A model generated the notes under the pieces. That model was not told where the DNA came from and made no database searches. It saw only the letters and a list, made by a program, of their open reading frames with translations. Shown one piece after another: positions 15,822 through 22,252 of a stretch of DNA of 30,335 nucleotides; the first letter of the stretch is position 1; each line of letters opens with the position of its first letter. Both the position numbers and the translations under genes were made by a program. The DNA comes from an uncultured Mycoplasmatota bacterium (lineage in GTDB: Bacteria; Bacillota_I; Bacilli_A; RF39; UBA660): the NCBI GenBank assembly GCA_900551925.1, contig URXR01000006.1, positions 1-30,335 of the forward strand, written 5' to 3'.

Positions 15822-15926
15822 TTTGATGAATTACTTGAAGTAACTCGTAAAATTAGTCAGAATAAGTTTTCTGATATTGATAAAACCGTGGAAGATTGTC
15901 TTACTAGAGTTTTAGAAAATGTTTAA
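15822..15926 (+). pseudogene. Unidentified gene remnant (C-terminal end)
   Basis: An open frame of 34 codons without start reads FDELLEVTRKIS...TVEDCLTRVLENV and ends with TAA at 15924-15926, 12 bp before the next gene. The composition is that of a helical protein end. FDELLE also occurs in RhuM proteins (YFDELLERIKTIR), but the rest does not match. I cannot name the parent gene. Confidence 0.4.
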
Positions 15927-15938
15927 GGAGAGGCCTGT

Positions 15939-16583
15939 ATGAGTAAAATACTTAAAAATAAAGGAATATTATTTGATTTGGATGGAACATTATGGGATGT
16001 TTTAGAAATTACTTATAAAAGTGTAAATAAGATTGCTAAAAAATATGATTTGGAAAAAATTGAAGAAGCTACTGTTAAGAAAGTATTTGGTTTAAGTAAA
16101 GAAGAAGTTGCGAGACTTTATTTTCCTAGTGTGGGACTTAATAAAGCTTTACAGTTATTTGAAGAAGCTGAAACTTTAAATAGAGAATATTTAAATAAGT
16201 ATGGTGGTAATATTTATGATTGTTTAGAGAAAGTTTTGCAAGAACTTAATAAAGATTATGATTTATTTATTGTAAGTAATGCTTCTAGTAATAAATATAT
16301 AGAGTCATTTTTGATGTCTTCTAAAACGAAAAAATATTTTAAGGATTATATTGCTGCTGGGGAGTTTAATATTTCTAAGGATGAGGCTATAAAAAAAATA
16401 ATTGAGGATTATAATCTGAAAAAAAGTGTATATGTGGGAGATATTTATAATGATATGGAAGCTGCTAAAGAGGTTGGAATACCATTTATTCATGCTAGAT
16501 ATGGTTTTGGTAAAGATTTTAAAACGGAATATTATATTGATAGAGTAAAAGATTTACCAAGTGTTATTAAAAATATTTTATAA
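15939..16583 (+). CDS. HAD-superfamily hydrolase, phosphoglycolate-phosphatase-like
   Basis: This 214-residue enzyme has all HAD motifs: motif I FDLDGT (nucleophile D13, general acid D15), motif II IVSNAS near 111-116, motif III K147 (SKDEA) and motif IV VGDIYND (D168, D172). The helical cap lies between motifs I and II, the subclass I position, as in Gph/PpaX-type phosphatases of small phosphorylated metabolites. GGAGAGG at 15928-15934 precedes the ATG. It is followed by a terminator and ends the disturbed nfo region. The exact substrate cannot be deduced. Confidence 0.85.
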   Translation: MSKILKNKGILFDLDGTLWDVLEITYKSVNKIAKKYDLEKIEEATVKKVFGLSKEEVARLYFPSVGLNKALQLFEEAETLNREYLNKYGGNIYDCLEKVLQELNKDYDLFIVSNASSNKYIESFLMSSKTKKYFKDYIAAGEFNISKDEAIKKIIEDYNLKKSVYVGDIYNDMEAAKEVGIPFIHARYGFGKDFKTEYYIDRVKDLPSVIKNIL

Positions 16584-16622
16584 TACATTACTCTAATAAT
16601 ATTGATTTATAAAATAGGTGCT

Positions 16623-16650
16623 AAAAATAGATAAATTTCTATTTTTTTAT
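16623..16650 (+). terminator. Terminator of the HAD gene
   Basis: AAAAATAGA (16623-16631) pairs with TCTATTTTT (from 16638) around a short AT loop and runs into T residues. It is AT-only apart from one G-C pair, so moderately strong. Confidence 0.65.
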
Positions 16651-16689
16651 TTTGTTTTTAATTTAATCTTTCATTAATTAGTTTTATGA

Positions 16690-16698
16690 TGATATAAT
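16690..16698 (+). promoter_or_regulatory. Extended -10 promoter before the cassette-like array
   Basis: TGATATAAT (TATAAT at 16693-16698) lies 34 bp before the mini-ORF and about 75 bp before the first array site. All array genes are downstream in the same direction, so this promoter could read the array. The 16584-16971 stretch otherwise holds the terminator, the mini-ORF and site 1. Confidence 0.5.
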
Positions 16699-16731
16699 TA
16701 GATAAAGAGTTCTTTATTGTGGTGATGTTTT

Positions 16732-16785
16732 ATGAAGAAAAAAGAATTTGAAAAACTAAATATCAATTGTTTGATACTGATTTAG
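16732..16785 (+). other. 17-codon mini-ORF cut off by array site 1
   Basis: GTGGTGAT at 16719-16726 is a good ribosome site and is followed by ATG AAG AAA. The frame reads MKKKEFEKLNINCLILI and then stops (TAG 16783-16785) inside site 1. It is either a leader peptide or the first codons of a gene whose remainder was replaced when the array inserted at about 16765-16771. No matching remainder was found downstream. Confidence 0.4.
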
Positions 16786-16818
16786 TAAACCTCTTTACAA
16801 AATCTTTATAAATAAAGG
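16771..16818 (+). repeat. Array site 1 (core plus palindrome)
   Basis: The 23-bp core TTGATACTG...AAACCTC is at 16771-16793. Nine bases later the 16-bp TCTTTATAAATAAAGG (16803-16818) contains the inverted repeat CTTTAT-AA-ATAAAG. Only sites 1 and 4 carry this second element. Confidence 0.65.
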
Positions 16819-16971
16819 ATTTTATCAATTTTAGAGCTTATACATTTTCATAAAAAATTAGCTAAAATCATTAAAAAGTTATAAAAATATGATAAATTTA
16901 GCATTATTTACTATTGAAATTAGAAAGGTGATTACGACGACATTTAAAAATATAGAAAAGAGGTGTTATAT

Positions 16972-17253
16972 TTGAATAACAAATTAGAAATAATATTAAA
17001 TTTATTAGAAGATAAGGAAATAAGAAGTATATGGGATAGTGAAAAAGAAGAATATTACTTTAGTGTCATAGATGTTGTAAGTGTACTAACTGAAAGCTCT
17101 AGATCAAGAAAATATTGAAATGTTTTGAAAGCTAAATTAACCAATGAAGGAAGTTAGTTGTCCGAAAAAATCGGACAACTGAAATTAAAATCAAAGGATG
17201 GTAAATTTTATGTAGATGTTAGATTGATATTTTTATTTGATACCGCAAGGTAA
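16972..17253 (+). pseudogene. Bro-N/antirepressor-like remnant with two internal stops
   Basis: From a TTG after AGAGGTG the frame reads KEIRSIWDSEKEEYYFSVIDVVSVLTESSRSRKY, then TGA (17116-17118), NVLKAKLTNEGS, then TAG (17155-17157), LSEKIGQLKLKSKDGKFYVDV. This is the N-terminal Bro-like domain found in phage antirepressor-type proteins, where I expect KYW at the TGA and EGSQLSEK at the TAG. Both stops are thus single-base changes at Trp and Gln codons. Homology ends after about 78 codons and the frame runs into array site 2, stopping at TAA 17251-17253; the rest of the gene is missing. The truncation at the site points to recombination there. Confidence 0.7.
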
Positions 17254-17258
17254 CCCCC
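17237..17258 (+). repeat. Array site 2
   Basis: A 22-bp core, TTGATACCGCAAGGTAACC followed by CCC, containing the small hairpin TACC-GCAA-GGTA. It ends the Bro-N-like remnant and precedes the RhuM ATG by 36 bp. Confidence 0.7.
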
Positions 17259-17294
17259 ATAATATTTTGCCTAGAAAGGAGATAAGCTCTAAAT

Positions 17295-18329
17295 ATGTTA
17301 AATGAACAAAATAATCTATTGATATATAAAGATATAGATGGAAATGTAGTGGTTGATGCAATATATAAAGATGAAACTTTATGGCTTACTCAAAAAGGGA
17401 TGGCTAAGGTTTTTGATGTTGGGATTTCTGCTATTTCTAAACATTTGAAAAATATATTTGAAGATCAAGAATTAGATGAAAAAGTGGTTGTTTCCAAAAT
17501 GGAAAATACCACTAGACATGGTGCGATTGAAAATAGAACACAAACCAATGAAGTTAAAATATATAATTTAGACGCAATTATAGCCGTTGGTTATCGGGTA
17601 AACTCTAAGAAAGCGACTGAATTTAGAATATGGGCTACTAAAGTATTAAAAGAATATATCATAAAGGGATTTGCTTTAAATGATGAAAGATTTATTAGAG
17701 GAAATAAGTATGATGCTAAGTATTTTGATGAACTATTAGAACGAATTAAAACAATTAGAGTAAGTGAAAGAATGTCTTATCAAAAGATTACTGATTTGTT
17801 CATTGCAACTTCTACAGATTATAATCCTAAATCAGAAGAAGCTTATACATTTTTTAAAATTGTTCAAAACAAACTTCATTATGCTATTTCTGGTCATACT
17901 GCAGCAGAACTTATTTATAATAGAGTGAATGCTAATAAAAAACATATGGGTCTCACTAATTGGAAAAATTCCCCTGATGGACTAATATACAAGTATGATG
18001 TAGTAATTGCTAAAAATTATTTGAACGAAGAAGAGCTAAATAAATTAAATGATTTAACAAATATGTTTTTAGTATTTGCAGAAGATGAAGCTAAAGAAAG
18101 ACATGTTATGACTATGCAAGATTGGATTAATGCCACAGATGATTTGTTAAATTTTAGGAGAAAAAATGTATTAAAAAATAGTGGTAGTATTTCTCATAAA
18201 CAGGCAGTAGAAAAAGCAGAAAGTGAATATGAAAAGTATAGAGTTATTCAAGATCAAGAATATATTTCTACAATGGATGAATTTTATAATAAATATTTAG
18301 AGGAAAATAGTAAAATAAGTGGTTTTTAG
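17295..18329 (+). CDS. RhuM-family (virulence_RhuM) protein
   Basis: This intact 344-residue protein belongs to the RhuM family, named after a Salmonella pathogenicity-island gene. The N-terminal wHTH-like part shows ETLWLTQKGMAKVFDVGISAI and HLKNIFEDQEL; the family core has YNLDAIIAVGYRVNSKKATEFRIWAT (about 96-121) and YFDELLERIKTIRVSERMSYQKITDLF (about 143-169). The biochemical role of the family is not established; members are common in mobile and phage-rich islands and next to restriction-type genes. Here it occupies the interval between array sites 2 and 3, with an AAAGGAG ribosome site 12 bp before the ATG. The frameshifted RhuM piece near 14.5 kb is a different family member. Confidence 0.9.
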   Translation: MLNEQNNLLIYKDIDGNVVVDAIYKDETLWLTQKGMAKVFDVGISAISKHLKNIFEDQELDEKVVVSKMENTTRHGAIENRTQTNEVKIYNLDAIIAVGYRVNSKKATEFRIWATKVLKEYIIKGFALNDERFIRGNKYDAKYFDELLERIKTIRVSERMSYQKITDLFIATSTDYNPKSEEAYTFFKIVQNKLHYAISGHTAAELIYNRVNANKKHMGLTNWKNSPDGLIYKYDVVIAKNYLNEEELNKLNDLTNMFLVFAEDEAKERHVMTMQDWINATDDLLNFRRKNVLKNSGSISHKQAVEKAESEYEKYRVIQDQEYISTMDEFYNKYLEENSKISGF

Positions 18330-18352
18330 TTAAAAAATGATAAACTTTTTAG

Positions 18353-18376
18353 TTGATACCGCATAGGTTAACCCCC
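18353..18376 (+). repeat. Array site 3
   Basis: A 24-bp core, TTGATACCGCATAGGTTA followed by ACCCCC, with stem TACC-GCATA-GGT. It begins 23 bp after the RhuM stop and ends 31 bp before the next ATG. TTTTTAG precedes it, as before site 5. Confidence 0.7.
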
Positions 18377-18407
18377 ATTATCTATTAATTAAGAAAAGAG
18401 TGATTTT

Positions 18408-19424
18408 ATGTTAGAAAAAGATTTTAAAAAAATAATTGGTAATATAAAGGAAGAAATTTTAAATGCACAGATAAAAACAATGCAACAAGTCAATAGCAAT
18501 TTAATAATGTTATATTTCAGATTGGGAAAGATAGTTTCAGAAAATAAAAAATATGGTAATAATTTTACTAGACAAGTCTCTATAGAACTTAATTTAACTT
18601 TTCCAAATATGAAAGGTTTTTCAGAAAGAAATATAAGATCAATGAGGATGTTTTACGAAGAATACGCAGATGATGAAAATTGGCAACAACTTGTTGCCAA
18701 ATTACCATGGGGTCATAATTTATTACTAATTGAAAAAATTAAAGATAAGAATATAAGAAAAATATATGCAGAAAATGCCATTAAAAATGGATGGAGTAGG
18801 AATGTTTTAGCACTTCAAATAGATTCAGAATTTCATAAAAGAATTGGTAAAAGCGATAATAATTTTTCATTGTTATTACCTCCTAATGATAGTGATTTAG
18901 TAAATAATACAGTAAAAGATCCTTATATTTTTGAATTTATTTCATTAAATAACAACTATAAAGAACAAGAACTAGAAAATAAAATAGTTACAAAAATAAG
19001 AGATGTATTATTAGAGCTTGGTAAGGGATTCAGTTTTGTAGGAAATCAATATAAAATATTGGTTGATAATCAGGATTTTTATATCGATTTGCTATTTTAT
19101 CATTTAGAATTAAGATGTTATATAGTAGTAGAACTAAAAGCAGGAGAATTTAAACCAGAATATGTTGGACAGATAGGCTTTTATGTTACAGCTGTTGATA
19201 AATTGTTAAAAAAGGAATATGATAATCCAACAATTGGACTATTATTATGCAGAGAAAAAAATAGAGTTACAGTAGATTGGTCATTGCAGTCAGCTAATGT
19301 GCCTATTGGAGTTTCAACATATAAATTAAATAATAAGTTACCTAAGAACATATTAGATAAATTGCCTACAGAAGAAGAAATTAATCTTCATATAGATATG
19401 GAAAGTGGTGATGGAAATGAATAA
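18408..19424 (+). CDS. YhcG/DUF1016 PD-(D/E)XK nuclease family protein
   Basis: This 338-residue protein has the two-domain YhcG layout. The N-terminal helical DUF1016_N region (about 10-150) contains FSERNIRSMRMFYEEY and LPWGHNLLLIEKIKD. The C-terminal PD-(D/E)XK nuclease domain has D227 (FYIDLLFYH), E242 and K244 (VVELKAG) and Q255 (VGQIGFY). Catalytic residues are all present, so it should be an active nuclease. Family members are frequent in defence islands and near type I restriction genes, but their target is not well defined. It lies between array sites 3 and 4 and is preceded by an AAGAAAAGAGTG ribosome region. Codon use is like its neighbours. Confidence 0.9.
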   Translation: MLEKDFKKIIGNIKEEILNAQIKTMQQVNSNLIMLYFRLGKIVSENKKYGNNFTRQVSIELNLTFPNMKGFSERNIRSMRMFYEEYADDENWQQLVAKLPWGHNLLLIEKIKDKNIRKIYAENAIKNGWSRNVLALQIDSEFHKRIGKSDNNFSLLLPPNDSDLVNNTVKDPYIFEFISLNNNYKEQELENKIVTKIRDVLLELGKGFSFVGNQYKILVDNQDFYIDLLFYHLELRCYIVVELKAGEFKPEYVGQIGFYVTAVDKLLKKEYDNPTIGLLLCREKNRVTVDWSLQSANVPIGVSTYKLNNKLPKNILDKLPTEEEINLHIDMESGDGNE

Positions 19425-19443
19425 TAATAGTCAAATTCAATGC

Positions 19444-19492
19444 TTGATACCAATTTATTTAACCTCACTTGAGAAGTCTTTATAAATAAAGG
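19444..19492 (+). repeat. Array site 4 (core plus palindrome)
   Basis: The core TTGATACCAATTTATTT followed by AACCTC is at 19444-19466, starting 20 bp after the nuclease stop. The 16-bp TCTTTATAAATAAAGG recurs at 19477-19492, as after site 1. The following about 100 bp are non-coding and contain AGCAAC and GAGCAA motifs spaced 11 bp apart. Confidence 0.65.
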
Positions 19493-19589
19493 GTTTGCGA
19501 GCTTTTAGATCTTGCACGTTTTTTTTAAAAAGCAACAAAAAATGAGCAAAAATAGTTATTTTTATTCAAAAATGGGGTATTTTTTTTAG

Positions 19590-19612
19590 TTGATACCGTA
19601 TGGTAAACCCCC
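19590..19612 (+). repeat. Array site 5
   Basis: A 23-bp core, TTGATACCGTATGGTAAA followed by CCCCC, with the stem TACC-GTAT-GGTA. It lies 146 bp after site 4 with no gene between, and 58 bp before the hydrolase ATG. Confidence 0.7.
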
Positions 19613-19669
19613 ATAATACTTCGGAAGAAAATAGATAGATAAATAGTAATTTGAAAGTGAGTTGTTGAG

Positions 19670-20425
19670 ATGGAAATATTAGAATATGGTAATCCAAAAA
19701 ATGATAAAATTATTTTGATTCACGGTTTTCAAAGTCCATATCAATTATGGAATGATTACATTGATTACTATAAAAATGACTACTGTGTAATTGTTCCAAT
19801 TCTGGCAGGTCATAATATCAATGAGAATGATGATTTTGTGTCATTTGATATTTGTGCTAAAGAATTAGAAGAATACTATATTACTAAATATGGTAATAAA
19901 GTTTTTGCAATTTATGGTATGAGTATGGGTGGAATTTTAGCAAGTTGTATTTGGAAAAATAAAAATATAGAAATAGAAAAACTAATATTAGAGAGTTCTC
20001 CTCTTTTATCTTGGAATAAATTTATGACAAATTATTTTACAAAATGGTATTTGAATATTACTCATAAAACTCAAAATAGAGATGAACGAACTATAAAACA
20101 AGCCATTGGTACTATTATTAGTGAAGATAAAGTAGATGTGTTTTTAGAATTGTTTGATCATCTATCAGATAAAACAATAATTAATTGTGTTCAAGAAGTT
20201 GGAAAATTTAACTTACCTAGCGATATTAACACACCAAATACAGAGATTTATTATTTTTATGGTAGTAAAATAAATGAGATTTTATTTCGTAAAGTTGCAC
20301 ATTATTTGAAGAAAAACTATCAAAATACTACTACTATTTGTTTAAAAGGAAAAGGTCATTGTGAAGATGCACTAATTAATCCCAAAGAACATATTAAAAC
20401 ATTAAATAAAGTATTAAAAAAATAA
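19670..20425 (+). CDS. Alpha/beta hydrolase
   Basis: This 251-residue protein has the alpha/beta-hydrolase fold pattern: the oxyanion-side LIHGFQSP (about 16-23), the nucleophile elbow GMSMGG with S85, and the catalytic histidine in KGHCED (about 230). The acid is probably in the YFYGSKINE region near 200 but is not certain. The substrate is unknown; small esterases or lipases look like this. It has no signal peptide, so it acts in the cytoplasm. The ATG follows GTGAGTTGTTGAG, a weak ribosome site. It comes directly after array site 5 and ends with a terminator, so it may be the last cassette or the first resident gene after the array. Confidence 0.8.
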   Translation: MEILEYGNPKNDKIILIHGFQSPYQLWNDYIDYYKNDYCVIVPILAGHNINENDDFVSFDICAKELEEYYITKYGNKVFAIYGMSMGGILASCIWKNKNIEIEKLILESSPLLSWNKFMTNYFTKWYLNITHKTQNRDERTIKQAIGTIISEDKVDVFLELFDHLSDKTIINCVQEVGKFNLPSDINTPNTEIYYFYGSKINEILFRKVAHYLKKNYQNTTTICLKGKGHCEDALINPKEHIKTLNKVLKK

Positions 20426-20445
20426 ATTCAAATTACAATTTATAG

Positions 20446-20470
20446 AGTAGATTAATGTCTACTTTTTCTT
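20446..20470 (+). terminator. Intrinsic terminator after the hydrolase
   Basis: AGTAGA (20446-20451) and TCTACT (20458-20463) with a TTAATG loop, followed by TTTTCTT. It closes the accessory segment. Confidence 0.75.
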
Positions 20471-20484
20471 TTGGTTAAAAAGTA

Positions 20485-20493
20485 TGATATAAT
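20485..20493 (+). promoter_or_regulatory. Extended -10 promoter of rbgA-rnhB
   Basis: TGATATAAT (TATAAT at 20488-20493) follows the terminator and lies 31 bp before the AGGAAGTGAT ribosome region of rbgA. Confidence 0.6.
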
Positions 20494-20524
20494 GAAATAG
20501 ATTTTATGTGAGGAAGTGATTTAT

Positions 20525-21415
20525 ATGTCAAATGACAATAAAAAAGAGGGGGTTAATAAAATTGGTATCAACTGGTATCCAGGTCATATGGCTAAGACTA
20601 AAAGACTTATAAGTGAGAATTTAAATTTAATTGATATTATTTATGAGGTTATTGATTCAAGAGTGCCTTATAGTTCAAAAATTAATGATTTAGAGGAACT
20701 AGTTAAGAATAAACCGCGTATTTTAGTTTTTACAAAATATGATTTGTGTGATGAAGAGGAAACTGATAAGTTTATAGAAAAGTATAAAAAACAAGGTTAT
20801 TATGTAATTATTTATGATTTAACTAAAAACATTGATACTAATAAAATCATAGATTTAAGTAAGGAAATTTTAAAAGAAAAACTTGAAAAGATAAAGTTAA
20901 AAGGTATTACTAAGAATTCTATTAGGGCTTTAGTGGTAGGAATTCCTAATGTTGGAAAAAGTACTCTTATAAATAAATTAGTAGGTAAGAAAATTGCAGT
21001 TGTGGGGAACAAGCCTGGTGTTACTAAGAATTTAAATTGGGTTAGAGTAGATAAGCAGATTGAACTTTTGGATTCTCCTGGTATTTTGTGGCCAAAACTT
21101 GAACAAGAAAAAGAAGCCTTTAATTTAGCTAGTACTACTGCTATAAAAGAAGATATTTTACCTAAAGAGGAGATTGCGGTTTATATTATTAAGTTTTTAT
21201 ATAAATATTATCCAGATATTTTAGAAAGTAATTATGGTGTTACCGATATCAATGATTTTTATGAAGTTTATGAGATAATAGGAAAATCAAGAGGTTTTAT
21301 TAGTAAGGGCGGAATAGTAGATGATGATCGAGTAACTAATTTAATTATAAATGATATAAAACAAGGTAAGATAAAAGGAATTACTTTTGATAGGGTTAGT
21401 GATTATGAATTGTAG
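20525..21415 (+). CDS. rbgA: Ribosome biogenesis GTPase RbgA (YlqF)
   Basis: This 296-residue protein is a circularly permuted GTPase that helps late assembly of the 50S subunit. The motif order is G4 TKYD (70-73) first, then G1 GIPNVGKST (139-147) and G3 DSPG (183-186), which defines the permuted YlqF/YawG group. The start INWYPGHMAKTKR (about 15-27) is the RbgA hallmark, and a C-terminal helical domain follows. AGGAAGTGAT at 20511-20520 is the ribosome site, so the ATG at 20525 is used rather than a GTG at 20516. It overlaps rnhB by 11 bp, the same gene order as in Bacillus. Confidence 0.95.
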   Translation: MSNDNKKEGVNKIGINWYPGHMAKTKRLISENLNLIDIIYEVIDSRVPYSSKINDLEELVKNKPRILVFTKYDLCDEEETDKFIEKYKKQGYYVIIYDLTKNIDTNKIIDLSKEILKEKLEKIKLKGITKNSIRALVVGIPNVGKSTLINKLVGKKIAVVGNKPGVTKNLNWVRVDKQIELLDSPGILWPKLEQEKEAFNLASTTAIKEDILPKEEIAVYIIKFLYKYYPDILESNYGVTDINDFYEVYEIIGKSRGFISKGGIVDDDRVTNLIINDIKQGKIKGITFDRVSDYEL

Positions 21416-22133
21416 TGATTATAGTACTGAAGAGTTAGAGAAAATGCTTACTTTTTTAGAAAATAAAAAAGATAGAGAGAGCATGAAAAAGTATAAAGAA
21501 ATTGATTTATATTTATGCTCTTTGGATAATTTACGTTATGAGAAGAAATATTATCAGAAAGGATTTACTTTAATTGCTGGAGTTGATGAAGTAGGAAGAG
21601 GCCCTTTAGTAGGCCCGGTAGTCGCGGCTGCAGTTATTCTTCCCGTTAATTATCATCTGGAGGGGTTAACGGACTCTAAAAAGCTATCAGAGAAAAAAAG
21701 GGATTATTATTTTGAAATAATAAAGAAAGATGCTATAGCTATAGGAATAGGAGTAATAGATAATAAAAAAATAGATGAAGTTAATATATATGAGGCGACA
21801 AAACTGGCTATGAAAGAGGCTCTTAATAAACTAAAGATAAAACCAGAAATAGTTTTAACTGATGCCATGAAACTAGATATTGATACTATAAATGTTCCTA
21901 TTATTAAAGGAGATATGAAAAGTATTACTATCGCGGCTGCTTCAGTTATTGCTAAAGTTACAAGAGATAGAATGATGTATGAACTTGATAGAAAGTACCC
22001 TTATTATAATTTTAAAAGTAATAAAGGTTATCCTACTCGTTGTCATATTGAGACTATAAATAAATATGGAATAATAAAAGAGCATCGCAGAAGTTATGCT
22101 CCAATTAAAGATATGGATTTTAATAATAATTAG
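21405..22133 (+). CDS. rnhB: Ribonuclease HII
   Basis: This 242-residue enzyme removes ribonucleotides from DNA and RNA-DNA hybrids. Active-site residues are visible: D61 and E62 in AGVDEVGRGPLVGPVVAAAV, D153 in LTDAMKLD, and the ITIAAASVIAKVTRDR segment near 174-189 that carries the fourth acid. A KGYPT motif follows near 207. An N-terminal extension of about 50 helical residues is typical of Bacillus-type RNase HII. The ATG at 21405 lies inside the end of rbgA; a TTG at 21387 is an alternative but has no better ribosome site. Confidence 0.95.
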   Translation: MNCSDYSTEELEKMLTFLENKKDRESMKKYKEIDLYLCSLDNLRYEKKYYQKGFTLIAGVDEVGRGPLVGPVVAAAVILPVNYHLEGLTDSKKLSEKKRDYYFEIIKKDAIAIGIGVIDNKKIDEVNIYEATKLAMKEALNKLKIKPEIVLTDAMKLDIDTINVPIIKGDMKSITIAAASVIAKVTRDRMMYELDRKYPYYNFKSNKGYPTRCHIETINKYGIIKEHRRSYAPIKDMDFNNN

Positions 22134-22153
22134 GCTTTTTTATAAAGCTTTTT
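22133..22153 (+). terminator. Probable terminator after rnhB
   Basis: GGCTTT (22133-22138) can pair with AAAGCT (22144-22149), one G-U pair, followed by TTTTAT. The stem is short. The remaining 100 bp before the next gene show no clear promoter, though TATATT occurs near 22226. Confidence 0.5.
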
Positions 22154-22252
22154 ATATGATAAAGTTTTTTGGAAACTGTAAATAGACAAAAAGCAACTAA
22201 AAATAGATAGTAATTTATTTTTATTTATATTAGAATTAGAATGGGTGATATG

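Larger units (their letters stand above)
16771..19612 (+). mobile_element. Putative cassette array bounded by five repeated sites
   Basis: Five directly oriented copies of a 22-24 bp core (TTGATAC, 6-10 variable bases, then AACCYC) stand at 16771, 17237, 18353, 19444 and 19590. The intervals are about 466, 1116, 1091 and 146 bp. Each of the first three contains one gene of the accessory type (broken Bro-N-like, RhuM, YhcG nuclease); the fourth is non-coding, and an alpha/beta hydrolase follows the last site. Gene ends lie only 20-24 bp before the next site. This spacing looks like single-gene cassettes joined at recombination sites. No integrase or transposase is in the window, so mobility is inferred. 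Alternative: the core is a promoter/operator copied with each gene. Confidence 0.45.

Noticed and set aside
15419..17157. Use of an alternative genetic code (TGA as Trp or Gly)
   Set aside because: Conserved proteins use TGG for Trp throughout, tex, nfo and the response regulator end at TGA in the expected place, and the remnants also have a TAG, a frameshift and truncations. Decay is simpler.
16771..19612. Classical integron with attC sites
   Set aside because: The sites lack the RYYYAAC/GTTRRRY inverse and core pair and long palindromic attC structure, and no integron integrase is present. Only the cassette-like layout is comparable.
16771..19612. CRISPR array
   Set aside because: The repeats are degenerate (22-24 bp) and spaced 146-1116 bp apart with genes between them, not short regular spacers.
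22134..22252. Possible riboswitch or regulatory RNA before the second ABC operon
   Set aside because: Only one short hairpin and AT-rich sequence are visible; I find no conserved riboswitch core.
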